Part shown: piece after piece, positions 18,637 through 27,361 of the stretch | How positions within the stretch are numbered: position 1 is the first letter of the stretch | Layout: each line of letters opens with the position of its first letter | Assembly: GCA_016235595.1 (NCBI GenBank) | Contig: JACRJX010000041.1 | Span: forward strand, 186,001 to 250,000 | Direction of reading: 5' to 3' | Source of the DNA: Verrucomicrobiota bacterium | Lineage (GTDB): Bacteria; Verrucomicrobiota; Verrucomicrobiia; CAIQCK01 | DNA length: 64,000 bases | Position numbers and translations under genes: made by a program | Notes under the pieces: model-generated | The model's input: the letters and a program-made list of their open reading frames with translations, nothing else | What the model was told of the DNA's origin: nothing | The model's database searches: none

Positions 18637-19983
18637 ATGTCATATCGAGCCTGGTTTCAGTGTATCAATCTGGAATGCGGAGCGACCTACCCGCTCAATT
18701 CCATCATCTATAATTGCAAGCGGTGCAACTCCCTGCTGGAGGTGCAACACGACACAAAGCAACTCGCCCGCCGCAGCGCCGCGGCGTGGAAGAAACTTTT
18801 TGAGGCGCGATATAAGACCACGCAGTGGCCCTTTGGCTCCGGCATCTGGGGCAAAAAGGAATGGGTGCTCCCGGAAATCGCCGACGACAACATCGTCTCG
18901 CTTTACGAGGGCGGCACCAACCTTTTCTGGGCCGAGCGGTTCGGCAAGCTCCTGGGACTGGACAACCTCTGGGTCAAGCTTTGCGGCAACACCCACAGCG
19001 GGTCGTTTAAAGACCTCGGCATGACCGTCCTGGTCTCGCAGGTAAAGCAGATGATCGCTGAAGGTGCGCCGATCAAGGCCGTCGCGTGCGCCTCCACCGG
19101 CGACACATCGGCGGCGCTGGCGGCGTATTGCGCAGCCGCCGGCATCCCGTCCATCGTCCTGCTGCCGAAGGGAAAAATCTCCATCGCCCAGCTCGTCCAG
19201 CCGATCGCCAACGACGCGCTCGTGTTATCGCTCGACACCGACTTCGACGGGTGCATGAAGGTCGTCCAGGAAATCACCAAGGACGAAACGATCTACCTTG
19301 CCAACTCGATGAACTCGCTCCGCGTCGAGGGCCAGAAAACCGTCGGCATCGAGGTGGTGCAACAGTTCGACTGGCATGTGCCGGATGTGTTCATCATCCC
19401 CGGCGGCAACCTCGGAAACGTCTCCGCCCTCGGCAAAGGTTTGCTCATGATGCGCGACCTCGGTCTCATTCATAAGCTCCCGCGCATCGTTGTCGCCCAG
19501 GCCCAGCGTGCCAATCCGCTCTATCGTTCCTACAGAAAGAAGTTCAAGTCGTTCGAGCCGATGCAGGCCGGCAAGACGCTCGCCAGCGCCATCCAGATCG
19601 GCAACCCCGTCAGCATCGAGAAAGCGATCCGGACGTTGAAACAGTTCGACGGCATCGTCGAACACGCCACCGAGTCGGAACTGGCCAATGCCGCCGAGCT
19701 TGGCGACAGGATGGGTATGTTCAACTGCCCGCACACCGGCGTGGCGTTGGCCGCGCTCATCAAGCTGGTGAAGCGCGGACAGATCGCGCGTTCCGAGCGG
19801 GTCGTCATCATTTCCACCGCGCACGGCCTGAAGTTTACCGAGTTCAAGGTGCGCTATCACGAGCGGCAGCTTGATTTCCCCTGCCGTTACGCCAACCGGC
19901 CCATCGAATTGCCCCCGCGTGTCGAAGCCGTCCGCGAAGCGCTCCAATATGCCCTCAAGCGCCGCAGCCGGCTGCGCGTTTGA
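18637..19983 (+). CDS. thrC: threonine synthase
   Basis: The 448-residue protein is a fold-type II PLP enzyme. The pyridoxal Lys lies in NTHSGSFKDLGMTV (about residue 124), the phosphate loop in GGNLGNVSALGKG, and the conserved VACASTGDTSAALAAYCAAAG block precedes it. The N-terminus adds a small zinc-ribbon-like region with two Cys pairs (CINLECG and CKRC), seen in the longer threonine synthases. It converts O-phospho-homoserine to threonine. The start at 18637 is fixed by GGAGAAG upstream; an upstream in-frame ATG at 18544 is unlikely. Stop lies three bases from the convergent sulfatase stop. Confidence 0.93.
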   Translation: MSYRAWFQCINLECGATYPLNSIIYNCKRCNSLLEVQHDTKQLARRSAAAWKKLFEARYKTTQWPFGSGIWGKKEWVLPEIADDNIVSLYEGGTNLFWAERFGKLLGLDNLWVKLCGNTHSGSFKDLGMTVLVSQVKQMIAEGAPIKAVACASTGDTSAALAAYCAAAGIPSIVLLPKGKISIAQLVQPIANDALVLSLDTDFDGCMKVVQEITKDETIYLANSMNSLRVEGQKTVGIEVVQQFDWHVPDVFIIPGGNLGNVSALGKGLLMMRDLGLIHKLPRIVVAQAQRANPLYRSYRKKFKSFEPMQAGKTLASAIQIGNPVSIEKAIRTLKQFDGIVEHATESELANAAELGDRMGMFNCPHTGVALAALIKLVKRGQIARSERVVIISTAHGLKFTEFKVRYHERQLDFPCRYANRPIELPPRVEAVREALQYALKRRSRLRV

Positions 19984-19986
19984 CAA

Positions 19987-22023
19987 TCATTTCTGTTTCC
20001 GCTCGCCGCGAACGAGCGTGACGCGCTCGATGAGGCCGCTGAATTTCGGCGACCCCGGCTCCAACACAGGGCTGCCTTGGTCGGCGCCAATCTGCATCGT
20101 GTCGTGCGGGTCGCTTTCGATGAAGTCCGGCAGCGGCGCGCGACCCGCGAGGCGGCCGTTGACGTAGAGGACGATCTTGTGTTGGGCAGTGATGACGCCG
20201 GTGAGCGTAGCCCAGTCTGCGATGGCTTCGGGGGCGGTAATGGTGTGGGATTTATTGCTGATGACCACCGTGAACGATGGCCGGCCTTCTTTCAGCCATA
20301 GTGCGTAACCTTGCGACTTGCCGCCGCGGGCGATGATGACGCCGCCGGGCTTGGCAGGCTTGACGACGGCTTCAACGGTCCATGCGCTGTCCGCAGGATT
20401 CAGCGAAGGCGATTTCGGCACCTCGATGTAGCTCGTGCCGTCGAACTCGCGCGCCGCGTGGTTGTCGCGCCCCCTGGCTGCCGTCGTGCCGTGCGCCGTG
20501 CCGTGGTTGTTCTTGCCAGAGATGTCGGCAATACGTTGGCCGCTATCCTTCTCGAACGCGAACTCCAGTTGCACTTCCGGCGGCGCGTTCGGGCCAACGT
20601 CGGGTTTGCCCCACCAGTCGGGACGATCCACGTAATCGGGCACACGATAGCCGGTTTCTTTCAGCAAGCGGGCATGCTCGGATTCCAGTCGCGTGCGCAA
20701 CGCGGCATGAGCCGGATCGCGGTAGAAATTGCGTGTCTCGTAGGGATCGGCCTTGAGGTCGAACAGCTCGGTCCAGTCGTCGTGGCCACTGTATTTGATG
20801 AGCTTGGCGTCGGTCGTGCGAACGGCAGTGATGTCAGGCACGCGGCTGTTGCGCTGTTTCTCGGCGAAGTATTCGTAAAACCACGACTGCCGCCAATCCG
20901 CAGGCTCGGCGGTCAGCAGCGGACGCCAACTGCGGCCCTGCATCTCCTTCGGTGCGGGCAACCCGGCGAGATCGAGCAGCGACGGCGCGAGGTCCAGGTT
21001 GAGCACCATTGCATCCACAACGCGGCCTTTCGCCGAAACGCCCAACGTGGGGTAACGGACGATGAACGGCACGCGCAGGCTCTCGTCGTAGGCGCTGCGT
21101 TTGTCGCCAAGACCATGTTCGCCGAGGTAGTAACCATTGTCGCTGGTGTAAATCACCACCGTGTTCTGCGAGAAGCCGAGATTGTCGAGCGCGTCCAGCA
21201 GCCGACCGAGACAATCGTCGGCGGCGCTGACGCAACGGAAGTAATCGAGATTGACCTGGACCTTGCCGTCCGCTGTCGGCACGGACTTGGCCTTGAGCGC
21301 AGTTCCCGGCACATAAGGCACGGGCGTTTTGAGATTCGGCACGGCGCGGGCCAGTTCGCCGGCGAAGCGATCCTTCGCGCGCTCCGGCGGCTCAAATGGT
21401 CCGTGCGGCGATTTAAAGCCGACGACCAACGACCACGGTTTCGTGCCGCCTTTTTGCTTTTGCAGGAACTCGATCGCGTAGTCCGTGGAGATGTCATCAA
21501 TCCATCCTTTTGTCGTTTTGTCCTCGCCCTGCACGATGAAGGGAGGATTCGTGTAACGCGCGTGCCCGATGAAGCTCGCGTGCCAATCGAAGCCCGGCCG
21601 TTCACGCTGGCTGTCCATGTGCCACTTGCCGACGTAGCCAGTGGTGTAACCGGCAGTGCGCAGCAGCGTGGCGTGTGTGACGTTATCGAGCGGAAACGGG
21701 CGGAAATTCGACGCAATGCCATTGAAGTGGCTGTAACGACCGGTGAGGTTGACAGCGCGGCTCGGCGCGCAAAGCGAATTGACCACGAAGGCGTTCCGGA
21801 ACCGAACGCCTTCCGCGGCGAGCCGGTCCATGTTCGGCGTCTTGAACCACGGGAAGCGCGCCTGCTCACCCTGCTCGCGCAGTGTCGCGCCAAACGCGTC
21901 ATAGCGCTGGTCGTCCGTGTAGATAAAAAGCAGGTTGGGCCGGTTGTCGGCCGCTTGTGCTGCCATCAAAACCCCACAGATGAACGTTGTGGCAAGGGCG
22001 GTAATTGAACGTCTCATGATCAT
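19987..22023 (-). CDS. arylsulfatase with C-terminal LamG-like domain
   Basis: The product carries a signal (MRRSITALATTFICGVLMAA) and a sulfatase fold: NLLFIYTDDQRYDAFG with metal-binding Asp pair, and NSLCAPSRAVNLTGRY with the CxPSR formylglycine motif (the Cys type, so an anaerobic or FGE-type maturase is needed). GKWHMDS and TSDNGYYLGEHGLGDK complete the active site. Residues about 505-670 are a concanavalin-like LamG domain (EFDGTSYIEVPKSPSLNP, IVLYVNGRLAG), likely for glycan binding. Starts at 22023 or 22017 are equally possible. It is the last gene of a leftward set with the ceramidase-like and FAD genes. Substrate is likely a sulfated polysaccharide. Confidence 0.9.
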   Translation of the reverse strand: MIMRRSITALATTFICGVLMAAQAADNRPNLLFIYTDDQRYDAFGATLREQGEQARFPWFKTPNMDRLAAEGVRFRNAFVVNSLCAPSRAVNLTGRYSHFNGIASNFRPFPLDNVTHATLLRTAGYTTGYVGKWHMDSQRERPGFDWHASFIGHARYTNPPFIVQGEDKTTKGWIDDISTDYAIEFLQKQKGGTKPWSLVVGFKSPHGPFEPPERAKDRFAGELARAVPNLKTPVPYVPGTALKAKSVPTADGKVQVNLDYFRCVSAADDCLGRLLDALDNLGFSQNTVVIYTSDNGYYLGEHGLGDKRSAYDESLRVPFIVRYPTLGVSAKGRVVDAMVLNLDLAPSLLDLAGLPAPKEMQGRSWRPLLTAEPADWRQSWFYEYFAEKQRNSRVPDITAVRTTDAKLIKYSGHDDWTELFDLKADPYETRNFYRDPAHAALRTRLESEHARLLKETGYRVPDYVDRPDWWGKPDVGPNAPPEVQLEFAFEKDSGQRIADISGKNNHGTAHGTTAARGRDNHAAREFDGTSYIEVPKSPSLNPADSAWTVEAVVKPAKPGGVIIARGGKSQGYALWLKEGRPSFTVVISNKSHTITAPEAIADWATLTGVITAQHKIVLYVNGRLAGRAPLPDFIESDPHDTMQIGADQGSPVLEPGSPKFSGLIERVTLVRGERKQK

Positions 22024-22169
22024 GGAAAGATGGAGAAGGTTTTTACTACGCTTCCTTTTTTGCATCTATTGCTGTTTGGATAAAATGCCGGCCAGCACCA
22101 GCGCAGCCGGACACCCGAAGCTGAAATGACGAAGAACGACATCTGGCTTTGCCTCAACAATGAAGCAAC

Positions 22170-23522
22170 TCACTTCCGCTGGAAACCCCGCGGCATCAAC
22201 TGGTGAACCGTGCCGATGACGCGCTTCTCGACGTCGGGCGCGAATCTCGTCGGGCGATCGTAATAGAGCATCGCCAACGCTCCCTCGTAGCCGCCCTCGG
22301 CCCATATGCGCTCGGATGGAATGTAACACGGCACGTCATTCGAGTAACCGTTGACCCAGAGCCTCTCGGAGTCGAACTCATGCTTGAGCCGCAACGAGTA
22401 GTCCACCACGACTTCGCCCGGCAGGAAGACCATCGCGAGATCGCGGCCGAAGTTCCACACCTGCACCACATACGGCAGCTTTGTCGGGAGTTTCTCGCCG
22501 CGGTCGAGTTTTGCGAGTTGCACCCTGGCGTGGTAGGCAGTCGCGCCGTTTTTGTCTTTCGCGCGTTTCTCCCACTCGGCGCGGGTCGGAAGCTTGTCAA
22601 ACGGCAGCTCGATCTGTTTCGCGCGGCACTCCAGCCTGCCGGCAACCGGCCTCATCGTCCCCTTCACGATACGTTGCACTTCTTCGCCAAAGGCGTTGCC
22701 ATACTCGCGCGCGTATTCGTAAGTGCGGCGGGGATTCGGATTCTGGTCCGCGCCGCAGCCAAGCGCGACGAGCGCGACCACGCCGGGAAGTGACTTCTCC
22801 AGGAACTCCTGCGCGCAACCGGGCCAGTCGCCATGGACTTTGTTGAAGCTGAGCGTGGTGGCGTGACAGGCGTAACTTGCGAACATCGCGCGCACCTTGC
22901 CGTCAGCGCCGACAACGCGCAGCACGGGCAGCGAATGGTCCTCCGGCCGGAATGCGTAGAGCCGCCGGTTATGGGCGAAACTGGCGTGGCCGAAACCGAG
23001 CGCCAGCCGGGCGGGTTGGCGGTCGGCGAGCGCGGCGAGCGCGACCTGCTCGATCTTGTCCATCAACTCGCGCGTGTAACGCTCTATGTTCGCCCGGTGT
23101 TCCTGCGGAATATCCGCGCTGAAAAGGTTCGGCAAAACGCCCGTCAGCATGGGTGCGGAGTGAGTGTGAGTGGAGCAGATGGCGACGCGCGGTCCCGTCA
23201 CCTTTGTTCGCGCGCTGAGGCGCTTGATGAGTTCGTCACGCATCCATGCGGGCACGCCGCAGTTGTCCACCGTCAGCAGTACCGCGGGACCCTCGGCATC
23301 ACTGCCGAACGCGAGCGCCTTCGCGAAGATGTGTTGCTCGACGCCCTCGTGCTCCTCACGGCGCGAGCCGTAACCGCTGAGGCGAACTGCGTAATCGGGC
23401 GTGATATCCGCTTTCGCCACTCCGACCATCTGGTCGGTGGCAGTAGCGGCGATGGACGGGTCGGGTGGGAAACTCCAGACAACAAGCGACACCAACAGCA
23501 ACAGTCGGAGGTTGGCATTCAT
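22170..23522 (-). CDS. neutral/alkaline ceramidase-like exported hydrolase
   Basis: Start at 23522 gives a Sec signal (MNANLRLLLLVSLVVWSFPP), whereas the longer frame to 23687 runs through the gene upstream. The mature protein begins with VGVAKADITPDYAVRLSGYG and contains LLTVDNCGVPAWM, ICSTHTHSAPML and the VALGCGADQNPNPRRTYEYA region of the neutral/alkaline non-lysosomal ceramidase N-terminal domain. In ceramidases the His residues of the THTHS block hold Zn and a Ser acts as nucleophile. Here the C-terminal domain is short (about 450 residues in total against 650 or more), as in many verrucomicrobial and planctomycete homologues whose substrates are unknown. Between FAD and sulfatase genes. 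Confidence 0.85.
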   Translation of the reverse strand: MNANLRLLLLVSLVVWSFPPDPSIAATATDQMVGVAKADITPDYAVRLSGYGSRREEHEGVEQHIFAKALAFGSDAEGPAVLLTVDNCGVPAWMRDELIKRLSARTKVTGPRVAICSTHTHSAPMLTGVLPNLFSADIPQEHRANIERYTRELMDKIEQVALAALADRQPARLALGFGHASFAHNRRLYAFRPEDHSLPVLRVVGADGKVRAMFASYACHATTLSFNKVHGDWPGCAQEFLEKSLPGVVALVALGCGADQNPNPRRTYEYAREYGNAFGEEVQRIVKGTMRPVAGRLECRAKQIELPFDKLPTRAEWEKRAKDKNGATAYHARVQLAKLDRGEKLPTKLPYVVQVWNFGRDLAMVFLPGEVVVDYSLRLKHEFDSERLWVNGYSNDVPCYIPSERIWAEGGYEGALAMLYYDRPTRFAPDVEKRVIGTVHQLMPRGFQRK

Positions 23523-23616
23523 GAGCCTATGGTGCCCCAGATTTTCTTCTGTGCAACAACAAACCAGCAGTTCGATCTGGCAGTCACCCGTCGCGAGTTG
23601 CCAGCGAGAGCCGTGC

Positions 23617-25092
23617 TCACGCCTTTTGGGCTGGCTCGGTGATGTCCACGCCTTGCGATTGCAGCCGGGCTTGCAGCGCGGCGACATCCACGCGGCGCGG
23701 CTCTATGCGGTGTTTGACAGCAAGGGCAGCCGCGTTGCCGGCGGCCTGGCCGATCGTCATCATCGTGCGCTGCAAACGGCACGACGACGCAGCGATATGT
23801 GAGAAGCTGGCCGCCCGACTTGCGATCATCAGGTTTCGCACGCCCTTCGGCAGCAAGCAGCGATAGGGAATCCCATAGGGGCCATCCAGTCGGAGGTGCT
23901 GCCCCCGTCGGCCGTGCATGTCTATCGCGTGGTCGGCGATGGCGATGACATCCTTGTGCGATTGCTTCGAGATACCGGCCCGGCAGTCGTTCTCGGTCAG
24001 CACGCAGTCACCAAGAATCCGGCGGGTTTCGCGCACCCCGATTCGCGGTGCGATGCCGGAAATCGTCCAGGTGTTCCACTGCACTTTGCCTGAAGTCTGT
24101 GTTTGGATCGCGTGGAAATGCGCATAAACGCGGCGCTGTGCTTCGCGCATCAACCGGCTGTGCTCCATGCAGAGGATGGTGTTGCCTTTGATCATGCCCA
24201 CGACATTGATCACAACATCACCGTTGGGCATTTTATCGTAGCATGCGCTGAGTGGACAACTGTCGCTCTTGACGTCCTTCGGCAAATACGGCTTCTGCGA
24301 CACTCCCGTGTCGGTAATTCGGTAACAGAGTGTCAGCGCATTGAGTGACATCTCGGCCTTCTCGGGTGCGGATGGCTCATTGTAGAGCGACTTCGAATCC
24401 TCGCCCATGTGGTACTCGCAACCGGCATCCGCGCAGACATCGCCATCAGCCGTGCAGTCAATGAAGACATCCGCCTCGATGAGCAGCCGCTTGCCGGCGA
24501 ACCACGCCTCCACCGCCTTGATCGTGTTGCCTTCGACCCGTGCGCGGCAGAACGTCGTGGCCAGCAACGTCTGGCAACGGCCCGTCGCTTCGAGCATCTC
24601 GCGGGCAGCGTAATCGAACGTTCGCGGCTCATACACCAAACTGGGATTCTTTGGCAGCCATTTGCCTTCCTTCACCCGTCCCGCTCTTCCGCACAAGGAA
24701 TAGTCGATGCAGGAAACGCCTGACGGGTCTTCCTTCATCATCATATAGAGATCGCGAGGGATGCCGTTGGAGCCCATGACCGGCCGCCAGGCGCAAACCC
24801 ACGCGCAGGTGCCGGTCCCGCCAAGAATGGATTCGCGTTCCAGCAACACGACCTTCGCGCCGGCACGCGCCGCGGCCAGCGCCGCGCCCGTCCCGCCGCT
24901 GCCGCCACCGATGACGCAGACTTCCGTCTTGATGGTTTCCTGCGATGCTGTGCGGATATCCGCCCCGAAGGCCGGGTTGTTTCGACCCAGCAGCATGCCA
25001 CTGGCGAACGTGGCCAGAAAACCTTTTGCAGCAGCACGTCGGGTGATTTTTTCTCGCGGGGTTCCTGAAGATGCGGAATGCGGTTGTGCCAT
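23617..25092 (-). CDS. Tat-exported FAD-dependent oxidoreductase
   Basis: Start at 25092 leaves a twin-arginine-like leader (EKITRRAAAKGFLATFASGM) before the FAD motif TEVCVIGGGSGGTGAALAAARAG (GxGxxG). ILGGTGTCAWVCAWRPVMGS and VFIDCTADGDVCADAGCEYHMGED follow, the layout of the FAD_oxidored family, with a C-terminal RAASFSHIAASSCRLQRTMMTIGQAAG that contacts the flavin. Family members are found with sugar-degrading clusters; the reaction is not established. It precedes the ceramidase-like gene by about 95 bases and follows a small membrane protein, so the leftward set is probably one transcript. Confidence 0.85.
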   Translation of the reverse strand: MAQPHSASSGTPREKITRRAAAKGFLATFASGMLLGRNNPAFGADIRTASQETIKTEVCVIGGGSGGTGAALAAARAGAKVVLLERESILGGTGTCAWVCAWRPVMGSNGIPRDLYMMMKEDPSGVSCIDYSLCGRAGRVKEGKWLPKNPSLVYEPRTFDYAAREMLEATGRCQTLLATTFCRARVEGNTIKAVEAWFAGKRLLIEADVFIDCTADGDVCADAGCEYHMGEDSKSLYNEPSAPEKAEMSLNALTLCYRITDTGVSQKPYLPKDVKSDSCPLSACYDKMPNGDVVINVVGMIKGNTILCMEHSRLMREAQRRVYAHFHAIQTQTSGKVQWNTWTISGIAPRIGVRETRRILGDCVLTENDCRAGISKQSHKDVIAIADHAIDMHGRRGQHLRLDGPYGIPYRCLLPKGVRNLMIASRAASFSHIAASSCRLQRTMMTIGQAAGNAAALAVKHRIEPRRVDVAALQARLQSQGVDITEPAQKA

Positions 25093-25168
25093 GCCAGCGA
25101 GAATGCAACGTCCGCCGCTCCAAGAAAAGCCCAAAAACAAATCCTGACGCCCGGTCGGGACAAGCCTT

Positions 25169-25726
25169 CTACCTAAGCGCCGCAACTGGATGCAGCAGCC
25201 GGTTGATACAACCACCGATGGTCAGCACGCCGAGTGTGGCAAAGGCGATCATCGCTCCTGCATATTGCAGGCCCCCTTGTGTCAAACTCATCACAAGAAT
25301 CGCCACATACCACAGGCCGACGCCGATCCCCAGCCACAACATCCATCGGGCCGAACCCGGTCCCCAGATGCCCATGGACCAACCAATCAAGTATGGAAAC
25401 ACCAACACACCCCACCACATGGAACGTCCGGTGGAACCACCAAAACCTCCAACCATGCTCAACCCCACAACCGCGCCCAACCCAATCGCGATCAGAATGA
25501 ACACCCACAGCCTGTAGGTAATGAACCGGCGTTCGCTCTGGCCAAGGAAGGCGCCGAGCGCCATCAGGCCACTGCCGGCGAAGATGAGGATTGATCCTTC
25601 CAAAGGGTCAATGCCTCCGACCACCAGGCCAATGCCACCAACAGTAGTCAGGATGCGCGACGACAGACTTCGTGCATTCCCGGTCGCCTTGGTCGTCGCG
25701 CCACTTGATTGATCGTTGCCATTCAT
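25169..25726 (-). CDS. multi-pass membrane protein, unknown
   Basis: The 185-residue protein has a hydrophilic N-terminus and about five hydrophobic segments: ILTTVGGIGLVVGG, GSILIFAGSGLMALGAFLG, LWVFILIAIGLGAVVGLSMV, a Trp-rich WWGVLVFPYLIGWSMGIWGP, WMLWLGIGVGLWYVAILVMS and AGAMIAFATLGVLTIGG. No catalytic or transport motif is seen. It heads the leftward set with the FAD, ceramidase-like and sulfatase genes and diverges from hemB across 137 bases. Confidence 0.7.
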   Translation of the reverse strand: MNGNDQSSGATTKATGNARSLSSRILTTVGGIGLVVGGIDPLEGSILIFAGSGLMALGAFLGQSERRFITYRLWVFILIAIGLGAVVGLSMVGGFGGSTGRSMWWGVLVFPYLIGWSMGIWGPGSARWMLWLGIGVGLWYVAILVMSLTQGGLQYAGAMIAFATLGVLTIGGCINRLLHPVAALR

Positions 25727-25863
25727 GATTCTGTCTCCAGCAAATCCCGCGTTCTACCGAATAGGGCGCGCTTTCTGACCGGATATAACGCGGATGCCTG
25801 AAATGCTGGTTGACCTGCCGTTCCGTCTTGCTGGCAGTGGTGCGCCCGCAGTAAGTTCACACC

Positions 25864-26871
25864 ATGAGCGACTTTGGAATACCCCAATTCCCGGTGGCGA
25901 GGCCGCGCCGCTTGCGCGCCACGCCAGCCCTTCGACGGCTCGTGCGCGAGACGCGCGTTTCCACCGACCACCTCGTCATGCCGCTGTTTGCGCGGCCCGG
26001 CAAAGGTGTGCGGCGTCCGATCGCCTCGATGCCCGGCAACTTCCAGCTTTCCGTGGACGAACTGGTCAAGGAGGCGCGCGAAATCCACAAGCTCGGCGTG
26101 CCGGCGATCCTGCTCTTCGGCATTCCCGACAAGAAGGACGCAAAGGCCAGTGGCGCATATGCGAAGCACGGCATCGTCCAGACCGCCGTGCGCGCCGTGA
26201 AGGACGCCGTCCCGGAACTGCTCGTCATCACCGATGTCTGCAACTGCGAATACACCAGTCACGGCCACTGCGGCATCGTCCACAAGCGGCGCGACGGCAC
26301 GCTGGACGTGGACAACGACGCCACGCTGGAGCTGCTCGCCAAAAGCGCCGTCAGCCACGCTAAAGCCGGTGCCGACATCGTCGCCCCGAGCGACATGATG
26401 GACGGCCGCGTCGCCGCCATCCGCCGCGCGCTCGACAAAACCGGTTTCGAGCAGACGCCGATCCTGAGTTACGCGGCGAAGTTCGCAAGCGGCTTCTACG
26501 GACCATTCCGCGACGCGGCCGAAAGCCCGCCGCAGTTCGGCGACCGCCGCACCTACCAGATGCATTATGCCAACGGCGATGAAGCCCTGCGCGAGGTGGC
26601 ACTCGACATTGCCGAGGGCGCGGACATCGTGATGGTGAAACCGGCGCTGGCCTACCTCGACCTTGTGCGCCGCGTGAAGGAGCGGTTTGGCATGCCAACG
26701 GCGGTTTACAACGTCAGCGGAGAGTTCGCGATGGTGAAGGCCGCCGCCAAAAACGGCTGGCTCGACGAGCGCACCGTGGTGATGGAAACCATGACCGCCT
26801 TCCGTCGTGCCGGCGCTGACATCATCATTACCTACTGGGCCAAGGATGTGGCGCGGTGGCTGGCGGCGTAG
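25864..26871 (+). CDS. hemB: porphobilinogen synthase (delta-aminolevulinic acid dehydratase)
   Basis: Length (335 aa) and sequence fit HemB. The metal site CNCEYTSHGHCG carries the three-Cys set of the Zn-dependent type. The two Schiff-base lysines are in YAAKFASGFYGPF and MVKPALAYLD. Allosteric Mg residues near the GKGVRRPIASMPG phrase are compatible. It condenses two 5-aminolevulinate molecules to porphobilinogen in haem synthesis. It is transcribed alone, with a hairpin about 40 bases beyond its stop. Confidence 0.96.
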   Translation: MSDFGIPQFPVARPRRLRATPALRRLVRETRVSTDHLVMPLFARPGKGVRRPIASMPGNFQLSVDELVKEAREIHKLGVPAILLFGIPDKKDAKASGAYAKHGIVQTAVRAVKDAVPELLVITDVCNCEYTSHGHCGIVHKRRDGTLDVDNDATLELLAKSAVSHAKAGADIVAPSDMMDGRVAAIRRALDKTGFEQTPILSYAAKFASGFYGPFRDAAESPPQFGDRRTYQMHYANGDEALREVALDIAEGADIVMVKPALAYLDLVRRVKERFGMPTAVYNVSGEFAMVKAAAKNGWLDERTVVMETMTAFRRAGADIIITYWAKDVARWLAA

Positions 26872-26911
26872 CGCGAAAATCCGGCGCAACGACACAGAGG
26901 ACACGGAGAAT

Positions 26912-26943
26912 CGCAGAGGCTTGCTGTCCTTTGCGCCTCTGCG
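26912..26943. terminator. 9-bp hairpin downstream of hemB
   Basis: CGCAGAGGC (26912-26920) pairs perfectly with GCCTCTGCG (26935-26943) around a 14-base loop. There is no T-run, so it may be a rho-assisted terminator or simply a dispersed palindrome; an ACACAGAGGACACGG motif lies just before it. Confidence 0.35.
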
Positions 26944-27022
26944 TTGAACGTTGCCGTCTCACCCAGATGGCCCCCACTTGACTTCCACGGGCCGACACTC
27001 CACCCTCGTTTCGAGAACAAAA

Positions 27023-27328
27023 ATGAAGGTTGACGATTTTAGCAAAGAGATCCGCGACGCAGTCAAAGCTTACGAGCTTTACGTTGTCTGCATCGCCAAG
27101 ACGCCGGATGAGTTCATGGAGAGCGTGCGCTCACTCATGACCAAGGCCATCAAGGTCTATGAGAATCGCGCTCCGGGCCTCAAGCACGGCATCGCGCTCG
27201 ATTCCCATCTCACCATCATCCTGAGCGAGCCGCCCGACGCGCCGGACGGCCGCCCGTTCTGCGGCATCTACTTCAACCTGCATTCGCCGTATCGCAAGAA
27301 AAGCGCGCCTGCGAAACCGAAGGCGTAA
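27023..27328 (+). CDS. small hypothetical protein, 101 aa
   Basis: The ATG at 27023 opens MKVDDFSKEIRDAVKAYELY; a 126-codon frame from 26951 is the same gene with a non-credible leader. Residues 1-50 look helical and 55-90 contain beta strands (LTIILSEPP, CGIYFNLHSPY), ending in a KKSAPAKPK basic tail. No family recognised. It lies between hemB and the convergent aminotransferase. Confidence 0.55.
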   Translation: MKVDDFSKEIRDAVKAYELYVVCIAKTPDEFMESVRSLMTKAIKVYENRAPGLKHGIALDSHLTIILSEPPDAPDGRPFCGIYFNLHSPYRKKSAPAKPKA

Positions 27329-27361
27329 CGCGAAGCTGCCCGGGCCGCCAGCCCAATAGGC

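Noticed and set aside
25723..26904. 393-codon reverse frame opposite hemB
   Set aside because: hemB motifs are complete on the forward strand; the reverse frame is a shadow.
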